This document shows, in pieces, positions 7,797 to 16,504 of a stretch of 64,000 nt of DNA. The translations under genes were made by a program, and so were the position numbers. Every line of letters begins with the position of its first letter. The stretch's first letter is position 1. The stretch is from Macrococcoides goetzii. GTDB taxonomy: Bacteria; Bacillota; Bacilli; Staphylococcales; Staphylococcaceae. The notes beneath the pieces are model-generated. The model did not search any database, was not told the DNA's origin, and worked only from the letters and a program-made list of their open reading frames with translations. The stretch covers positions 124,001-188,000 of the forward strand of contig NZ_MJBI02000002.1 in the NCBI RefSeq assembly GCF_002742385.2, in the 5' to 3' direction.

Positions 7797-8906
7797 ATGA
7801 CTGACTTAATTAATCATTTACAAACATTAGATTTCATGAATCATGCATGTATCGTTTCAAATATGAATCAGCAAAAAGAAATTATCACTTATTTTGAGGG
7901 AAGGGATGTATGGATAGAAACTTTTAATACACCTTTTCATGAACGTTTAACAGTTAGAGAACAATTGAAATTTTATATGAGATGGTTCGATGCAACATTT
8001 AATATAGATGAGGTTTTACGACAGTTTATGTTAATAGAATATAGCAATGTGAAAGTAAAGAAATTAGAATATGATGAATTTGTGTTATTGAAAGTAGCTT
8101 TGGCATATGTACAGGATAATAAGCTTATCATTTTTAAAGATATATTACATAATTTAAAAGTTGAAACCGTTGATACAATCTTAAATGTACTCTCACAATT
8201 TAATACAGAGCATAAAGTTCTACATATACTTTCATATTTAGACCATGGATTATTATTATCAAATGAAATTTATCAGGTAAAAAAATCACAGCTAAAACGC
8301 TTAGAAGTATATGAAGATAGAGAAGAAGCGAAAGAGGCAGCTGATTCAATTGAAAAAGGACAATCTGCTCAGATATTTAATAATCGCGATATGCTGGATA
8401 GTGTGATAAATAAGAGCAGTGAAGAAAATATTAATGACACATATGATGAAAAGAAAATAAATAATAAAGAAAATGATAAAGTCAGAAGAAATATTAATGA
8501 AACACAAAATATTTCCCAAGAAATAAATTCAAATTTTTCCCGTAGTAACGTATTTAGAATAACTGTTAAAACGGAAGATAAGACATTATTTATTAATCCT
8601 GAAGACATCGACTATATTGAGGGAGCAGAAGGTAAGGTAAATATTCATTTTAATAATGAATCATTTAAAGCAGATTATACTTTGAATGAACTTGAAGAAA
8701 AATTAAAAGTGTATGGCTTCTATAGATGCCATCGTTCTTATATTATCAATCTACAGAAAGTAACAGAGATGATAACATGGTCGAAGAATTCATATTCGAT
8801 TAAAATAGATGGTTTGGAAAATACATTCGTACCATTATCACGTAACAAAGTGAAAGAAATTCAAGGATATTTTAATAGTCATACGGTACAGTTCACGGAA
8901 ATTTAA
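7797..8906 (+). CDS. LytTR-type regulator fused to a degenerate ABC-ATPase domain
   Basis: The start is taken as ATG 7797 behind GGGAGG (369 residues). Residues 1-170 align in order with an ABC ATPase: LTVREQLKFYMRWF resembles the post-Q-loop helix, LEYDEFVLLKVALAYV sits where LSGGMRQRLLLAKAL is expected, and KLIIFKDI replaces Walker B LLFLDEP. Walker A is absent. A charged linker (about 170-250) leads to a C-terminal LytTR DNA-binding domain (about 252-360) with FYRCHRSYIINL. Such ABC-LytTR fusions are a known Firmicute family. The next genes encode a genuine ABC exporter, its likely target. Confidence 0.8.
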   Translation: MTDLINHLQTLDFMNHACIVSNMNQQKEIITYFEGRDVWIETFNTPFHERLTVREQLKFYMRWFDATFNIDEVLRQFMLIEYSNVKVKKLEYDEFVLLKVALAYVQDNKLIIFKDILHNLKVETVDTILNVLSQFNTEHKVLHILSYLDHGLLLSNEIYQVKKSQLKRLEVYEDREEAKEAADSIEKGQSAQIFNNRDMLDSVINKSSEENINDTYDEKKINNKENDKVRRNINETQNISQEINSNFSRSNVFRITVKTEDKTLFINPEDIDYIEGAEGKVNIHFNNESFKADYTLNELEEKLKVYGFYRCHRSYIINLQKVTEMITWSKNSYSIKIDGLENTFVPLSRNKVKEIQGYFNSHTVQFTEI

Positions 8907-8987
8907 GTACATTTAACGTGTATTTTATAGTGAGAATTCCTAGTCTCTAATACAATTTGGGTAACAAATTGATTGGAGGCTATTTTT

Positions 8988-9827
8988 ATGACACTTATAC
9001 AAATGAATGATGTAGTTAAGTTGTACGACAGTAAAAGAGCAGTTGATCATTTATCTTTAAACATTAAGCAAGGTGAGATTTTTGGATTGCTTGGGCCGAG
9101 CGGTTCAGGGAAGACAACGACGATTAAAATGCTAACAGGAGAAACATCTATTACAGAAGGAAGTGTTCAAGTATTTCATTATAAAGATAAAACACTTCAA
9201 ACAGCAGAGTATAGAGAACAAATAGGAATTCTATCTGATAACAGTGCACTATATGAAAGGTTAACAGTATTTGATAATTTAAAAATGTTTGCAGGACTTT
9301 ATAAGCAGCCTGTAAATAGGATCGATGAAGTACTTTCATTTGTACAATTAGAAAATGAGAAGAAAACAGTGGTTAAAAAGTTATCGAAAGGGATGCGTCA
9401 AAGAATATTGCTTGCAAAAGCTCTAATACATCAACCTAAACTATTATTCCTAGATGAACCAACTTCAGCTCTAGACCCAAATACGACAAGACATATTCAT
9501 AAAGGTTTATTAAAATTAAAGGAAAGTGGAACAACTATATTCTTAACAACACATGATATGGATGAAGCGGAAAGTTTATGTGATCGCATTGCGTTAATTA
9601 ATAACGGAAAACTGATTGCACTGGATACACCAGATAATTTGAGGTATCAACATTCAGATCAGACAATTACCGTGGAAATGAATGATTTAGAGAAGAAAAG
9701 AGTGCATAAAGAAGATGTAATGCAAATTACGGAATTACTCAATACGAAACAAGTGAAACGTATTTATACAAATGAACCGACATTAGGCGAAGTATTTATT
9801 AAAGTGACTGGAAAGGAGCTTGTTTAA
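8988..9827 (+). CDS. ABC-2 type exporter, ATP-binding protein
   Basis: The 279-residue ATPase has Walker A GPSGSGKTT, signature LSKGMRQR, Walker B LLFLDEP and switch His in TTHDMDEAE, with the DrrA/CcmA-like C-terminal extension of ABC-2 exporters. ATG 8988 follows GGAGG. It ends one base before the permease start, so the two genes are translationally coupled. The adjacent ABC-like LytTR protein is its probable regulator. Substrate is unknown; the family handles peptides, antibiotics or lipids. Confidence 0.9.
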   Translation: MTLIQMNDVVKLYDSKRAVDHLSLNIKQGEIFGLLGPSGSGKTTTIKMLTGETSITEGSVQVFHYKDKTLQTAEYREQIGILSDNSALYERLTVFDNLKMFAGLYKQPVNRIDEVLSFVQLENEKKTVVKKLSKGMRQRILLAKALIHQPKLLFLDEPTSALDPNTTRHIHKGLLKLKESGTTIFLTTHDMDEAESLCDRIALINNGKLIALDTPDNLRYQHSDQTITVEMNDLEKKRVHKEDVMQITELLNTKQVKRIYTNEPTLGEVFIKVTGKELV

Positions 9828-9828
9828 G

Positions 9829-10521
9829 ATGAAGATGAACAGAGTAATGGCAATTGCAGAGAAAGATTTCAAAGAATTTATGAGAAATATGATGTTACTA
9901 ACGATGCCGATATTGCCTATTGCTATGTCTTTAATATTTAGTAAAACTCCTTTACAAGAAGAGGAGGGTAAAAGTTTAGTAATATTAATGATTGCAATTT
10001 GTTTAGGAGCAGTATTGACTGGAACAATAATGACAATGATAGCTGAAGAAAAAGAGAAGAATACCTTAAGAGGACTTGTTAATTCACCTGCATCGATGAT
10101 GGATATTCTTATAGGAAAAAGTTTAGTGGTGAGTTTCTTTACTATAATTACGATTTTTATAAGCTTGATAATTATAGATGTCGATGTACTTACAAATGGA
10201 AAAATGATTATAGGATTTATTCTATTATTCTTATTTTTCCTATTTATAGGGATTGCAATAGGATTAGCAGTTAAGAATGTATCTGAAACCAGTGTATACT
10301 ATTTACCAGTACTATTTTTATTTGCCATGGCACCGACTTTCTCTAATATGGGGTTTGATAAAGATAATTTCTTAGTGAAACTCAATAGCTATAGTCCTAC
10401 TGCACAATATGACTTATTGGCTCAAAATGGTGATATAAAACATATTATTATCATTGGGATTTGGACATTTATTTCGTTTATTATCACAGCATTTTTGTTT
10501 AAGAAAAACTCAATCGATTAA
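9829..10521 (+). CDS. ABC-2 type exporter, permease
   Basis: The 230-residue protein has six hydrophobic segments and the central motif EEKEKNTLRGLVNSPASMMDILIGK, seen in two parts here and typical of ABC-2 permeases. ATG 9829 is chosen over the upstream in-frame TTG 9820 because AAAGGAG at 9812-9818 is better spaced. It pairs with the ATPase upstream, and an efficient terminator shared with the converging tauE follows. Substrate is not predictable. Confidence 0.87.
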   Translation: MKMNRVMAIAEKDFKEFMRNMMLLTMPILPIAMSLIFSKTPLQEEEGKSLVILMIAICLGAVLTGTIMTMIAEEKEKNTLRGLVNSPASMMDILIGKSLVVSFFTIITIFISLIIIDVDVLTNGKMIIGFILLFLFFLFIGIAIGLAVKNVSETSVYYLPVLFLFAMAPTFSNMGFDKDNFLVKLNSYSPTAQYDLLAQNGDIKHIIIIGIWTFISFIITAFLFKKNSID

Positions 10522-10548
10522 AAAAGAGAGCCACTCGGCTCTCTTTTA
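10522..10548. terminator. Bidirectional terminator between ABC permease and tauE
   Basis: An 11-bp stem AAAAGAGAGCC with its complement (10522-10532 with 10537-10547) and ACTC loop has A/T tracts on both sides, serving both converging genes. Confidence 0.85.
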
Positions 10549-11298
10549 TAATATATCCATCATCATCTTAATCGCTGCGATGATTATTGAAGTAGTCAGT
10601 ATATATCTTAATACTATTTGATTTGTTTTTTTAGATACTTTCGTGCCAATTGGAGCAAATATTAAACTGGCGATAATTAACGGTAGTGCATGCTCCATAT
10701 CAACACTGCCTGTTAAGAATTTCGTAAAGAATGTACCAATTGATGATACGAAAGCAACGATGATACTATTAGCGACAACAACTCTAAAGGGGACTTTAAA
10801 GAATGTAAGCAGGATCGGTACGATTAAGAATGCTCCCCCGGCACCTACAATACCAGATAATATTCCTATTATTGTCGCTACCAGAAATAATGCTATTTTA
10901 TTATACGTTGTCTTCGCATCGTTAGTTTTCACCTTAATAAACATAAGGATGACAGCCAAAACAGCAAGAAATGTATAAACAATATTGATGATACTTTCAT
11001 CAAATATTGAAGCGATATAAGCTCCGCTAATACTTCCTGAAAGGATACCAATACTCATCGGTATAATAATAGATATATTAAGGTTTTCGTTCTTTCTTTG
11101 GCTGATGCTCCCACTTAATGTACTAAAGAATACCTGTGCGGCAGTAAGACCAGCTGCTGTTGCTGGAGTCATATCGATATTGAATAGTGGTGGTATAAAT
11201 AGTAGCATCGGATACATAATAATTGCACCACCAATACCGATGAGTCCCGAAAGAAAAGCACCGAGCGCTCCAATGATAGCAAATAATATGAATGCCAT
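10546..11298 (-). CDS. tauE: TauE/SafE-family sulfite/sulfur-oxyanion exporter
   Basis: The 250-residue membrane protein has about eight TM helices with repeated GLIGIGGAI and GIVGAGGAFLIVP motifs of the TauE/SafE family. The start is placed at 11298, where TAATG overlaps the stop of the rhodanese gene. An upstream in-frame TTG lies inside that gene and is less likely. As third gene of the leftward cstR operon it probably exports sulfite or thiosulfate made by the CstB pathway, as proposed for S. aureus. Confidence 0.88.
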   Translation of the reverse strand: MAFILFAIIGALGAFLSGLIGIGGAIIMYPMLLFIPPLFNIDMTPATAAGLTAAQVFFSTLSGSISQRKNENLNISIIIPMSIGILSGSISGAYIASIFDESIINIVYTFLAVLAVILMFIKVKTNDAKTTYNKIALFLVATIIGILSGIVGAGGAFLIVPILLTFFKVPFRVVVANSIIVAFVSSIGTFFTKFLTGSVDMEHALPLIIASLIFAPIGTKVSKKTNQIVLRYILTTSIIIAAIKMMMDIL

Positions 11299-11594
11299 TA
11301 TAATGCTTCCCAATCTAACATTCCACCATCAACATTCGTTGTTGCAATGCCTAATCCACTTAAATACTGACAAGCCTGTCCACTTCGGTTACCGGATCTG
11401 CAAATGATATGATAATGTTCTTCTTTTTTGAACTGATCGGTATTTTCTACTAATACAGATAGGGGTATATTAACTGCTTCTGGAATATGATTATCCTCAT
11501 ACTCATAAACTTCTCTCACATCGATGAGATTGATTTCTTTTTGATTTAATAATGATTGTAATGTTTCGACATTAATTGTTTGATAGTTTGTCAT
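11298..11594 (-). CDS. Single-domain rhodanese sulfurtransferase
   Basis: The 98-residue protein is one rhodanese domain, with LIDVREVYEYEDNHIPEAVN and the active-site loop CRSGNRS carrying the persulfide-forming Cys. It lies between cstR and tauE in the leftward persulfide operon, 5 bp after cstR and overlapping tauE by one base. It presumably moves sulfane sulfur between low-molecular-weight persulfides and the detoxification enzymes. It is one of several rhodanese domains encoded within 6 kb. Confidence 0.9.
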   Translation of the reverse strand: MTNYQTINVETLQSLLNQKEINLIDVREVYEYEDNHIPEAVNIPLSVLVENTDQFKKEEHYHIICRSGNRSGQACQYLSGLGIATTNVDGGMLDWEAL

Positions 11595-11599
11595 TTTAA

Positions 11600-11863
11600 T
11601 TACCTACTTTTTATTAGAAGATCAACAGCTTGTTTTACAAGTTCATCTGTATCTTCATTATTTTTAACGCTTTCTTTGACACATTCAGTTAAATTCTCAC
11701 TGACAATAACACCGATTAAGCGTTCAATCCCGCTACGAGATGCGCTGAGCTGCGTAACAACATCTCTGCAATCTTTTCCTTCTTCCATCATTTTAATAAC
11801 ACCATTTAATTGGCCTTGTATACGTTTAAGTCTGTTCATCGCACTTTTATCGTACTCCATCAT
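11600..11863 (-). CDS. cstR: Persulfide-sensing repressor CstR (CsoR family)
   Basis: The 87-residue protein is an all-helical CsoR/FrmR-family repressor. It carries two cysteines, C32 (DCRDVV) and C61 (TECVKE), equivalent to C31 and C60 of S. aureus CstR. The His of copper-sensing CsoR, four residues before the second Cys, is replaced by Asn, which argues for sulfur rather than copper sensing. Per- and polysulfides crosslink the Cys pair in known CstRs and release DNA. Two matching operators lie in the divergent promoter region at its start. Confidence 0.9.
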   Translation of the reverse strand: MMEYDKSAMNRLKRIQGQLNGVIKMMEEGKDCRDVVTQLSASRSGIERLIGVIVSENLTECVKESVKNNEDTDELVKQAVDLLIKSR

Positions 11864-11908
11864 ATAACCTCTTTCTATTTTGTAATGTAATGTAATGTTT
11901 ATTACTAT

Positions 11909-11933
11909 ATACCTAACGGGGTATTTTTGTCAA
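11909..11933 (-). promoter_or_regulatory. CstR operator 1 inside the cstR promoter
   Basis: ATACC-N6-GGTAT at 11909-11924 lies between a minus-strand TTGACA (11928-11933) and the -10 TATATA/TATAGT that follows after 16-18 bp. This arrangement predicts autorepression. Confidence 0.75.
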
Positions 11934-11956
11934 TTTAAAAATAGGGGATAGGGTAT

Positions 11957-11999
11957 TTGACATGTTGATATATATGGTTTAATATACCCCTATAGGTAT
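11957..11999 (+). promoter_or_regulatory. Promoter and CstR operator 2 for the CoADR-fusion/cstB operon
   Basis: TTGACA (11957-11962), a 17-bp spacer and TAATAT (11980-11985) form the rightward promoter. ATACCCCTATAGGTAT (11984-11999) has the same half-sites and spacing as operator 1 and overlaps the -10. A lone GGGTAT half-site lies at 11951-11956. Confidence 0.78.
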
Positions 12000-12021
12000 T
12001 TAAATTGAGGAGGAACAATAA

Positions 12022-14505
12022 ATGAATAAAAAGATAGTAATCGTTGGTGGCGTAGCAGGTGGGGCGTCTTTAGCAGCACGTTTAAGAAGATTAAATGAAC
12101 AAGATGAAATTACTTTAATTGAGCGAGGTAGTTACGTTTCTTTTGCTAATTGTGGCTTGCCATATCATATCGGTGAAGAAATAAAAGATAGAAGTAAATT
12201 GTTAATTCAGACCCCAGAACTAATGGAAAGCAGAATGAATATTAATGTCATGACAGATATGAATGTTGTTGTAATTAATAGAGAAGGCAAAACAATTACA
12301 ATTGAGGCGGATGGACAACGTAGTGAGATTGCATACGACGTTTTAGTACTTTCAACTGGGGCTAAACCTATTCAAGTACCAATTGAAGGAGCAAATCTTA
12401 AACATGTATTTTCTTTAAGAAATATTCCGGACATGGATAAAATTATTGCATATATTAAAGAAAATAATGTGAAGTCAACGGCAGTCGTTGGAGGAGGATT
12501 CATTGGTTTAGAGATGGCTGAAAACTTGAAAACATTAGACTTAGATGTTGCTTTATTTGAGTTAGGTGATCAAGTAATGCCTGGTATTGATATGGATATG
12601 GCGGTGGAACTTCATAATCATATGATCAGTAAAGGTGTGGACTTACGATTAAAGCAATCGATTAAGAAGATAAATGACCATACAGTTGAATCGAGTAACG
12701 GTGACGTTGTGAATGCAGATATGGTAATTATGGCCATAGGGGTATTACCGGAATCGACATTAGCAGAAGAAGCAGGATTAGATTTAGGTGTGAAGAAAGC
12801 GATTAAGACAAATGAAGTATTCCAAACTTCCGATGCATCGATTTATGCCATTGGTGATGTTGCAGAAGTAACGCATGCGATTAGTGAACAAGATATTCAC
12901 ATTCCACTTGCATGGATTGCTAATCGACAAGGCAGATTGCTTGCTGATCATTTAAATGGCAAGCAAGTTGAAAAATTCAATCCGATTGGTACAGCTATTG
13001 CTAAAGTGTTTGATTTAAATGTTGCAAGTACAGGTTTAAATGAGAAGGTTTTAAAAACTTTAGGAAAACAATATCATGTTATTCATGTGTCTGGTCAATC
13101 TAATGCAAGTTATTATCCTGGTGCAACGCCGATGACAATCAAAGTAATATTTTCTCCTGAAGGAAAGATTTACGGAGCGCAGATTGTCGGACGAAAAGGT
13201 GTAGATAAACGTATTGATCTAATTGCCAGTGCAATTACATTTGGTCAGAAAGTTACAGATTTACAGCGTATTGAAATTGCATATGCTCCACCTTTCTCAT
13301 CTGCAAAAGATCCGGTGAATATGGCGGGATATATTGCACAAAATGTATTAGAAGATGACATGAAATTGATGCAGGTGAGTGAAATTGATGATACTGAACA
13401 TCAGGTTATCGATGTAAGAGAACCTATTGAATATGAAATGGGACATATTAAAGATGCTAAAAATATACCTTTAGGTGAGCTAAGAACACGTTTGTCAGAA
13501 ATTGATAAGGAAATGCCGGTTGTTATCTATTGTCAGGTTGGACAACGTGGATATAATGCAGCTCGTATCTTAAAAAATGAAGGATTCGATGTTATTAATT
13601 TAGATGGTGGTTACAAATTATATAAACAGAATTACTTATCGCAACCACAAAATACATCAAACTCATCTCTAATTAAGGATGAGGCGAATATAAATAATAA
13701 TGAAGAAAAGATAAACATTACAGAACAAAGTGGAGAGGTAGAACATATGACGTTAAGAGCAGATAGAAAGTTTGTAGAAGCAAGTGGCTTACAATGTCCA
13801 GGTCCAATCCTTAAGGTAAAAGAAAACTTAGATCAAATGCAAGATGGCGAACAATTAGAAATCCACGTTACAGATTTCGGTTTCTGTCAGGATATCGAAT
13901 CATGGGCTAAAGTGACAGGTAATACGGTTGTTAAGAATGAAACTGAAGGAAATAAAGTCATTGCAGTTATTCAAAAAGGTCAAAGTTTACCTGTAAATGT
14001 GATGAACGATAGTAATGGGCACCAATTAGTTGAAACAAAGAATGGTGCGACAATGGTTGTATTTAGCGGTGATTTAGATAAAGCTTTAGCTTCATTTATT
14101 ATCGCAACAGGTGCTGCTTCTATGGGGAAAGAAGTGACGATGTTCTTTACATTCTGGGGTCTAAATGTCATCAAACGTCCCGGTATTAAAATTGAGAAAC
14201 AAGGTTTAGATAAAATGTTTAGTCAGATGATGCCGAAACATGCTGGTAAACTACCTATTTCTAAAATGAATATGGGTGGCATGGGGTCTAGAATGATTAA
14301 GCATGTTATGAATAAGAAGAAAGTAGATTCTTTAGAAGTGATGATAGAAAAAGCACAAAGTATGGGTATCAAGATGGTAGCTTGTACTATGAGTATGGAT
14401 ATTATGGCTGTTTCACGTGAAGAGTTAATTGAAGGCGTTGAATATGGTGGTGTAGCAACATACTTAGGTGATACTGAAAAAGCAAACTTAAACTTATTTA
14501 TCTAA
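12022..14505 (+). CDS. CoA-disulfide/persulfide reductase fused to rhodanese, TusA and DsrE-like domains
   Basis: The 827-residue protein joins four modules. Residues 1-445 are an FAD/NAD(P)H reductase with N-terminal GGVAGGASLAARLRR and redox Cys44 in FANCGLPYHIG, as in CoA-disulfide reductases. About 455-540 is a rhodanese with YCQVGQRG. About 590-660 is a TusA-like domain with GLQCPGPILKVKE. About 670-827 is DsrE-like with a VACTMSMDIM Cys. S. aureus CstA carries only the sulfurtransferase part, so here CstA-like domains are fused to the reductase. It leads the rightward operon and is coupled to cstB 20 bp later. Confidence 0.9.
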   Translation: MNKKIVIVGGVAGGASLAARLRRLNEQDEITLIERGSYVSFANCGLPYHIGEEIKDRSKLLIQTPELMESRMNINVMTDMNVVVINREGKTITIEADGQRSEIAYDVLVLSTGAKPIQVPIEGANLKHVFSLRNIPDMDKIIAYIKENNVKSTAVVGGGFIGLEMAENLKTLDLDVALFELGDQVMPGIDMDMAVELHNHMISKGVDLRLKQSIKKINDHTVESSNGDVVNADMVIMAIGVLPESTLAEEAGLDLGVKKAIKTNEVFQTSDASIYAIGDVAEVTHAISEQDIHIPLAWIANRQGRLLADHLNGKQVEKFNPIGTAIAKVFDLNVASTGLNEKVLKTLGKQYHVIHVSGQSNASYYPGATPMTIKVIFSPEGKIYGAQIVGRKGVDKRIDLIASAITFGQKVTDLQRIEIAYAPPFSSAKDPVNMAGYIAQNVLEDDMKLMQVSEIDDTEHQVIDVREPIEYEMGHIKDAKNIPLGELRTRLSEIDKEMPVVIYCQVGQRGYNAARILKNEGFDVINLDGGYKLYKQNYLSQPQNTSNSSLIKDEANINNNEEKINITEQSGEVEHMTLRADRKFVEASGLQCPGPILKVKENLDQMQDGEQLEIHVTDFGFCQDIESWAKVTGNTVVKNETEGNKVIAVIQKGQSLPVNVMNDSNGHQLVETKNGATMVVFSGDLDKALASFIIATGAASMGKEVTMFFTFWGLNVIKRPGIKIEKQGLDKMFSQMMPKHAGKLPISKMNMGGMGSRMIKHVMNKKKVDSLEVMIEKAQSMGIKMVACTMSMDIMAVSREELIEGVEYGGVATYLGDTEKANLNLFI

Positions 14506-14525
14506 TTGATAATGGAGGTAAAACA

Positions 14526-15866
14526 ATGTATTTTAAATCATTTTTTAATCAGCAATTAGCACAAATGTCTTATTTAGTAGGTTGTCAAAAGACAGGAGAA
14601 GCTATTATTATTGATCCGCTGAGAGATCTTAAGCCTTATATTGAAGCTGCAGAGCAAGAAGGACTGACAATTATTAAAGTTACGGAAACGCATATTCACG
14701 CAGACTTTGCATCTGGATTAAGAGAAGCGAATGAAACATTGAATGCTAAAGCATTTGTCTCTGTATTAGGTGGAGAAGACTGGACATATAAAAATATTAA
14801 TGGAGAGTACGAATTACTTAAAGAAGATGATATTATCAACGTCGGTAATGTAAAACTTAAAGTCATCCACACACCAGGACATACGCCTGAAAGTATTAGT
14901 TTTCTGCTATATGATAATGCGTCAGACGTACCGATGGGACTATTTACAGGAGACTTTATCTTTGTAGGAGACGTTGGTCGTCCGGATTTACTGGAAGAAG
15001 CAGCAGGGATAAAAGATACTACAGAAATAGGCGCAAAAGCAATGTTTAATTCACTTAAAAAGATGGATGAATTACCGGATTATATTCAAATCTGGCCGGG
15101 ACATGGCGCAGGCAGTGCTTGTGGTAAGTCACTTGGTGCAGTACCTGTAACAACATTAGGATATGAACGTGAAAAGAGTTGGGCATTCCAGATTAAAGAT
15201 GAAGCAACTTTTGTTAAAACGTTAACAAGTGAGCAACCTGAACCACCGTATTATTTTAAAGAAATGAAACATATAAATCGTGATGGTGTAGCATTAATAG
15301 ATAATGCAATTGTACCACCACTACAAAATTTATATGACGGTGTAAAGATTATTGATTTAAGAGCGAAAGAGATATTCTTAGATAATCTAAGTGACGGAAT
15401 TAACGTGCCATATAACAGCAAGTTTTTAGGATTTGTAGGATGGTATCTCGATTATGAAGCACCTATTCAGTTAATTGGTTCATTTGAAGATGTTCAAAAT
15501 GCAGCAAATGATTTAAAATTAATAGGTTTTGATAATGTGATAGGCTACGTTAAAAATGTGACTGGTGGATCAATGCAACAAATTGAACCACAACATTTCA
15601 AATCAATCGATCAAACACAAATTAATATTTTGGATGTACGTAACAATCAGGAATGGCAAGAATCACATTTTGATAATGCAAAACATGTACATTTTGGTAA
15701 ATTAGAAAAAGAGGAAATACCATTTAAAAAAGATGAAAGAATTTATGTTCATTGTCAATCAGGTGTCAGAAGTGCGATAGCAGTGAGTGTGTTACATCGA
15801 TTAGGATATAACGATATTATTAATATTAAAGGTGGATATAGCGCTGTTAAACAGTATAATAGATGA
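14526..15866 (+). CDS. cstB: Persulfide dioxygenase-sulfurtransferase CstB
   Basis: The 446-residue protein has an N-terminal metallo-beta-lactamase fold with the ETHIHADF metal motif, HTPGHTPES and a later GHG, forming a non-haem iron persulfide dioxygenase. A middle pseudo-rhodanese without an active Cys follows, then a C-terminal rhodanese with CQSGVRS. In S. aureus CstB oxidises low-molecular-weight persulfides to thiosulfate. A GGAGG site precedes the ATG, 20 bp after the reductase fusion. Length and domain order agree with known CstB. Confidence 0.92.
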   Translation: MYFKSFFNQQLAQMSYLVGCQKTGEAIIIDPLRDLKPYIEAAEQEGLTIIKVTETHIHADFASGLREANETLNAKAFVSVLGGEDWTYKNINGEYELLKEDDIINVGNVKLKVIHTPGHTPESISFLLYDNASDVPMGLFTGDFIFVGDVGRPDLLEEAAGIKDTTEIGAKAMFNSLKKMDELPDYIQIWPGHGAGSACGKSLGAVPVTTLGYEREKSWAFQIKDEATFVKTLTSEQPEPPYYFKEMKHINRDGVALIDNAIVPPLQNLYDGVKIIDLRAKEIFLDNLSDGINVPYNSKFLGFVGWYLDYEAPIQLIGSFEDVQNAANDLKLIGFDNVIGYVKNVTGGSMQQIEPQHFKSIDQTQINILDVRNNQEWQESHFDNAKHVHFGKLEKEEIPFKKDERIYVHCQSGVRSAIAVSVLHRLGYNDIINIKGGYSAVKQYNR

Positions 15867-15939
15867 TTTTTATAATATTGACTTTAATTGTATTGTAGTT
15901 AAAAATATGAATTAATTCATACAAATAAAGAGGGATATT

Positions 15940-16113
15940 ATGCATAAAGATTTTGTGACAGACGAAGAAATTCATGCAATGGGTGTGCCTTTTGAATTAC
16001 TATCTGCCTGGATGACCAATGGTTTAATTCAGGTCGCTTATCAGGCAAACCATGTCCGCTATTTCTGGACAAAAGAGGTTAACCAACTCAAACAGCAATT
16101 TAATATAAAATAA
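15940..16113 (+). CDS. Small helix-turn-helix protein, 57 residues
   Basis: An ATG after AGAGGGA opens a 57-codon frame ending at TAA 16111-16113. The sequence reads like a MerR/excisionase-type winged helix: DEEIHAMGVPFELLSAWMT for the helix-turn-helix, then VRYFWTKEVNQLKQQF for the wing and final helix. There is no signal or membrane segment. It sits after cstB and before a strong bidirectional terminator. Function is unknown; it may be a DNA-binding adaptor. Confidence 0.7.
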   Translation: MHKDFVTDEEIHAMGVPFELLSAWMTNGLIQVAYQANHVRYFWTKEVNQLKQQFNIK

Positions 16114-16119
16114 AACAGA

Positions 16120-16158
16120 AACAGCAGCATCTTTAAAATAAGATGCTGCTGTTTTTTA
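16120..16158. terminator. Bidirectional terminator after the small HTH gene
   Basis: A perfect 14-bp stem AACAGCAGCATCTT with its complement (16120-16133 with 16140-16153) and a TAAAAT loop is followed by six Ts; the opposite side serves the converging YbgA-like gene. Confidence 0.9.
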
Positions 16159-16504
16159 AATATTGTACATCATATTTTTCAGCAAGTTGTTTAAGTAAAG
16201 TATGAAGTTCTGTTTCGTTACTATCAAAGTCTTTAATAAAAGTTTGATATAGTACTTTCTCATCATCAGTAGCAATTTTTTTGAAATATCCCCACATATG
16301 TTGATAGCTATTTAATTTTGAACCTCTTGTTGGTGTCATTTCATATGTTTTGCGAATAACCTGTTCTAATAGCGATATATCATCCAGTTGTTCACGCATC
16401 AGTTGACGAATAAAGTTATATTGATTCTGGTTATAGTACATCACTTTATACTTTTCTTTTCGCCACAGCTTTTCAACTGCTTTCTTTCCTTCTTTATTCA
16501 CCAT
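16133..16504 (-). CDS. YbgA-like protein (DUF1722)
   Basis: The 123-residue protein matches the DUF1722/YbgA domain found alone in staphylococci or fused to DUF523 in E. coli. Conserved pieces are EKLWRKEKYKVMYYNQNQYN, TPTRGSKLNSYQHMWGYFKK and the C-terminal LKQLAEKYDVQYL. The family is cytoplasmic and its role is not firmly known. It overlaps the end of the YfcH-like gene by 11 bp, so the two form a translationally coupled pair. Confidence 0.78.
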   Translation of the reverse strand: MVNKEGKKAVEKLWRKEKYKVMYYNQNQYNFIRQLMREQLDDISLLEQVIRKTYEMTPTRGSKLNSYQHMWGYFKKIATDDEKVLYQTFIKDFDSNETELHTLLKQLAEKYDVQYLKNSSILF

